Source: HdN1 sp964473645 (GTDB lineage Bacteria; Pseudomonadota; Gammaproteobacteria; Pseudomonadales; Ketobacteraceae). From it: a DNA stretch of 64,000 nt. The stretch lies in contig CAYYPW010000023.1 of the NCBI GenBank assembly GCA_964473645.1, positions 1 through 64,000 on the forward strand, in the 5' to 3' direction. Of the stretch, positions 62,191 through 64,000 are shown piece by piece; within the stretch, counting starts at the first letter, position 1; the number at the start of each line of letters is the position of its first letter. The position numbers and the translations under genes were made by a program. The notes beneath the pieces were generated by a model, which searched no databases, was not told the origin of the DNA, and worked only from the letters and a program-made list of their open reading frames with translations.

Positions 62191-64000
62191 ATGAGTGCCA
62201 CGCAAACGTCAGCCCTTTATTGTTTTCACTGTGGCTTACCCTCCCCCAAGGATTCGCCTTATCGGCTCGACATCAATGGGGTAACGCGGGTCATGTGCTG
62301 CCCCGGCTGTCAGGCAGTTGCCAAAACCATTGTCGACATGGGCATGTCGAGCTATTACGATCACCGCGAAACCTGTGCGCCAGGTTCAATACCGTCCGCC
62401 GATATGGTGCCGGAATTTCTTGATGAATTGACCCGCTGGGATACCCCGGCACTCACACAGCAATACGTTGCCGCGACAGATAACGGCGACGCCACCACAA
62501 CGCTCATCATTAGTGGCATCACCTGTGCCGCCTGCGCCTGGTTGATCGAGAAGAAAATGGCGTCGCTCGATGGAGTGCGTGAATTTCGATTGAACATGTC
62601 GACCCTGCGCGCCGTTGTACGATGGAACCCCGCAACTCTCGCCCTTTCCAGAATAATTCAAGCGATCGCCAGCGTCGGTTATAAGGCCGAACCCTACCAA
62701 CCTGAGCGTGGAGAACTGCTGCGCAAGCAGGAAAACCGCACGGCACTGTTGCGCATCGGGCTGGCAGGGCTCGGGAGCATGCAGGTCATGATGTTTGCGG
62801 TGGGCTTGTATGCCGGCGATGCCACCGGCATCGAAACGCAATTCCAGACTTTTTTACGCATTGTCTCTGCCATTGTCACGCTGCCGGTGCTGCTTTACGC
62901 GGGTTTCCCATTTTTGCATGGGGCCTGGGTTAACCTGCGGGAACGGCAATTGGGCATGGATGTTCCTGTCTCGATCGCGTTGGTGCTCGCCTACACCGCC
63001 AGCCTTTACTCCACCTGGGCCCGCGGGCCGGAGGTGTATTTCGATTCGGTGTGCATGTTTATTTTCTTCTTGCTGATTGGACGCTATCTCGAAATGCGGG
63101 CACGCCATCACGCCGCAACCTCGTCGTTAGCGGCGGGCGGGCATCGCAGCCTGACGGCTCGCAAACTCGATGCGCAAGGAAACACGCACCTCATGCCAGC
63201 CGATATGGTCGCCGTCGACGATTTAATTCAGGTGCGCGCAGGTGAGACGATTCCTTGCGATGGTGAGATAGTGCAAGGCGAATCGTCGGTGGATGAATCG
63301 ATGCTAACGGGGGAATCCCTACCGTTGCCGCGCCAGCACGGCGATCGTGTCATCAGCGGTTCGGTGAACATCGATAATCCTTTGCAAGTGAGGGTAGCGC
63401 GTCCCGCACACGCCAGCACGATGAACACCCTGCGGCGATTGCTGGATCAAGCGCAAGGTGAAAAGCCCGCCCTCACGCTGCTGGCGGATCGCATCGCCGG
63501 CAAAGTTGTGGCGCGCGTATTGATCGTCACCGCCCTCACCTATGCAGGCTGGCTGTGGTATGCCCCGGAACACGCTTTCTGGGTCGCGCTGTCTGTGCTT
63601 GTAGTCACCTGCCCCTGCGCCTTGAGCTTGGCCACCCCCACAGCGCTCACCACTGCAACGACGGCGTTGGCTGATCTGGGCTTTCTGGTCACCCGCGGCC
63701 ACACCCTGGAAGGGCTGGAAAGCGTCGATCATGTGGTCTTTGACAAAACAGGCACCCTTACCGAAGGCAAATTCAGCGTCGCCGAAGTGCGTCCCATCGG
63801 TGACGCAAACCGCGAGGAATGCCTTGCCTTGGCACAAGCGCTCGAATCCCAATCCGAACACCCGATTGCCAAGGCCTTCAGCCACTTGGGGGCATCGTTA
63901 CGGGAGATCGACAATGTACGCATCGTTCCCAACCAGGGCGTAGAAGGTTGGCATCAGGGCCAGCGTTATCGCATCGGTATCGCGCGTTTTGCAGCGCAAC
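62191..64000 (+). CDS. ccoI: Copper-translocating P-type ATPase CcoI (partial at window end)
   Basis: The first 603 codons of a P1B-type ATPase supplying copper to cbb3. N-terminal Cys motifs Cys11/14 and Cys36/37/40 form the CcoI-specific metal region, followed by an HMA domain with Cys112-x2-Cys115 (ITCAACAW). Six or more helices, the CPC motif (Cys474-Pro-Cys476, VTCPCALSL) and the phosphorylation site Asp518 (DKTGTLTEG) follow. The ATP-binding and last helices lie beyond the window. ATG 62191 is used; the ribosome binding site is weak (GTGAGA). Confidence 0.95.
   Translation, partial: MSATQTSALYCFHCGLPSPKDSPYRLDINGVTRVMCCPGCQAVAKTIVDMGMSSYYDHRETCAPGSIPSADMVPEFLDELTRWDTPALTQQYVAATDNGDATTTLIISGITCAACAWLIEKKMASLDGVREFRLNMSTLRAVVRWNPATLALSRIIQAIASVGYKAEPYQPERGELLRKQENRTALLRIGLAGLGSMQVMMFAVGLYAGDATGIETQFQTFLRIVSAIVTLPVLLYAGFPFLHGAWVNLRERQLGMDVPVSIALVLAYTASLYSTWARGPEVYFDSVCMFIFFLLIGRYLEMRARHHAATSSLAAGGHRSLTARKLDAQGNTHLMPADMVAVDDLIQVRAGETIPCDGEIVQGESSVDESMLTGESLPLPRQHGDRVISGSVNIDNPLQVRVARPAHASTMNTLRRLLDQAQGEKPALTLLADRIAGKVVARVLIVTALTYAGWLWYAPEHAFWVALSVLVVTCPCALSLATPTALTTATTALADLGFLVTRGHTLEGLESVDHVVFDKTGTLTEGKFSVAEVRPIGDANREECLALAQALESQSEHPIAKAFSHLGASLREIDNVRIVPNQGVEGWHQGQRYRIGIARFAAQ

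Overview
The window reads as chromosomal DNA of a free-living, aerobic to microaerobic gammaproteobacterium of moderate GC content. The evidence is gene content: EpmC, RlmM, TusA, GreB, a FabR-type regulator and an FNR-preceded ccoNOQP-ccoGHI locus. The genus cannot be named from sequence alone. I found no tRNA, rRNA, CRISPR array, prophage or transposase gene.

Layout. 0-1 kb: a 5'-3' exonuclease. 1.3-12 kb: a tight ten-gene plus-strand operon for an envelope machine. It holds three TPR proteins (two of them lipoproteins), one TolQ/ExbB-type and two TolR/ExbD-type proteins, a TonB-like AgmX/PglI-type protein, a periplasmic thioredoxin and two exported proteins of unknown function. The set resembles the core of the Agl/Glt trans-envelope motor of myxobacteria. 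12-16.4 kb: a PhnD-like lipoprotein next to a membrane diguanylate cyclase, then a degenerate receiver-HTH protein and a small secreted protein. 17-25.5 kb: a MacAB-like export operon, an AEC transporter, a 7TMR adenylate cyclase and an FkbM-type methyltransferase. 25.5-35 kb: two adjacent minus-strand sets of circularly permuted ATP-grasp, alpha-E and transglutaminase-like proteins, a family grouping predicted to make and process peptides. 35-45.8 kb: dUTPase, Rieske ferredoxin, a serine hydrolase divergent from a TetR regulator, a FabR-like regulator, a PAS-GGDEF-EAL protein, greB-apbE, two unknown proteins and epmC. 45.8-54.9 kb: a MATE pump, an unknown gene, a papain-like/alpha-beta-hydrolase fusion, tusA, an MFS transporter, rlmM, a response regulator and an SCP2 protein. 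55-64 kb: an ammonium transporter and the cbb3 oxidase operon with its assembly genes; ccoI runs off the window end.

Three copies of a structured intergenic repeat (36267-36388, 48204-48313, 48458-48561) stand out. Each has a conserved core containing a hairpin, enclosed by 20-23 bp arms that pair with each other but differ completely from copy to copy. Signalling genes are frequent: a diguanylate cyclase, a dual GGDEF-EAL protein, an adenylate cyclase and two receiver proteins.

The best candidates for poorly described biology are the envelope motor operon, the ATP-grasp/alpha-E/transglutaminase block, the protease-hydrolase fusion and the variable-arm repeat.
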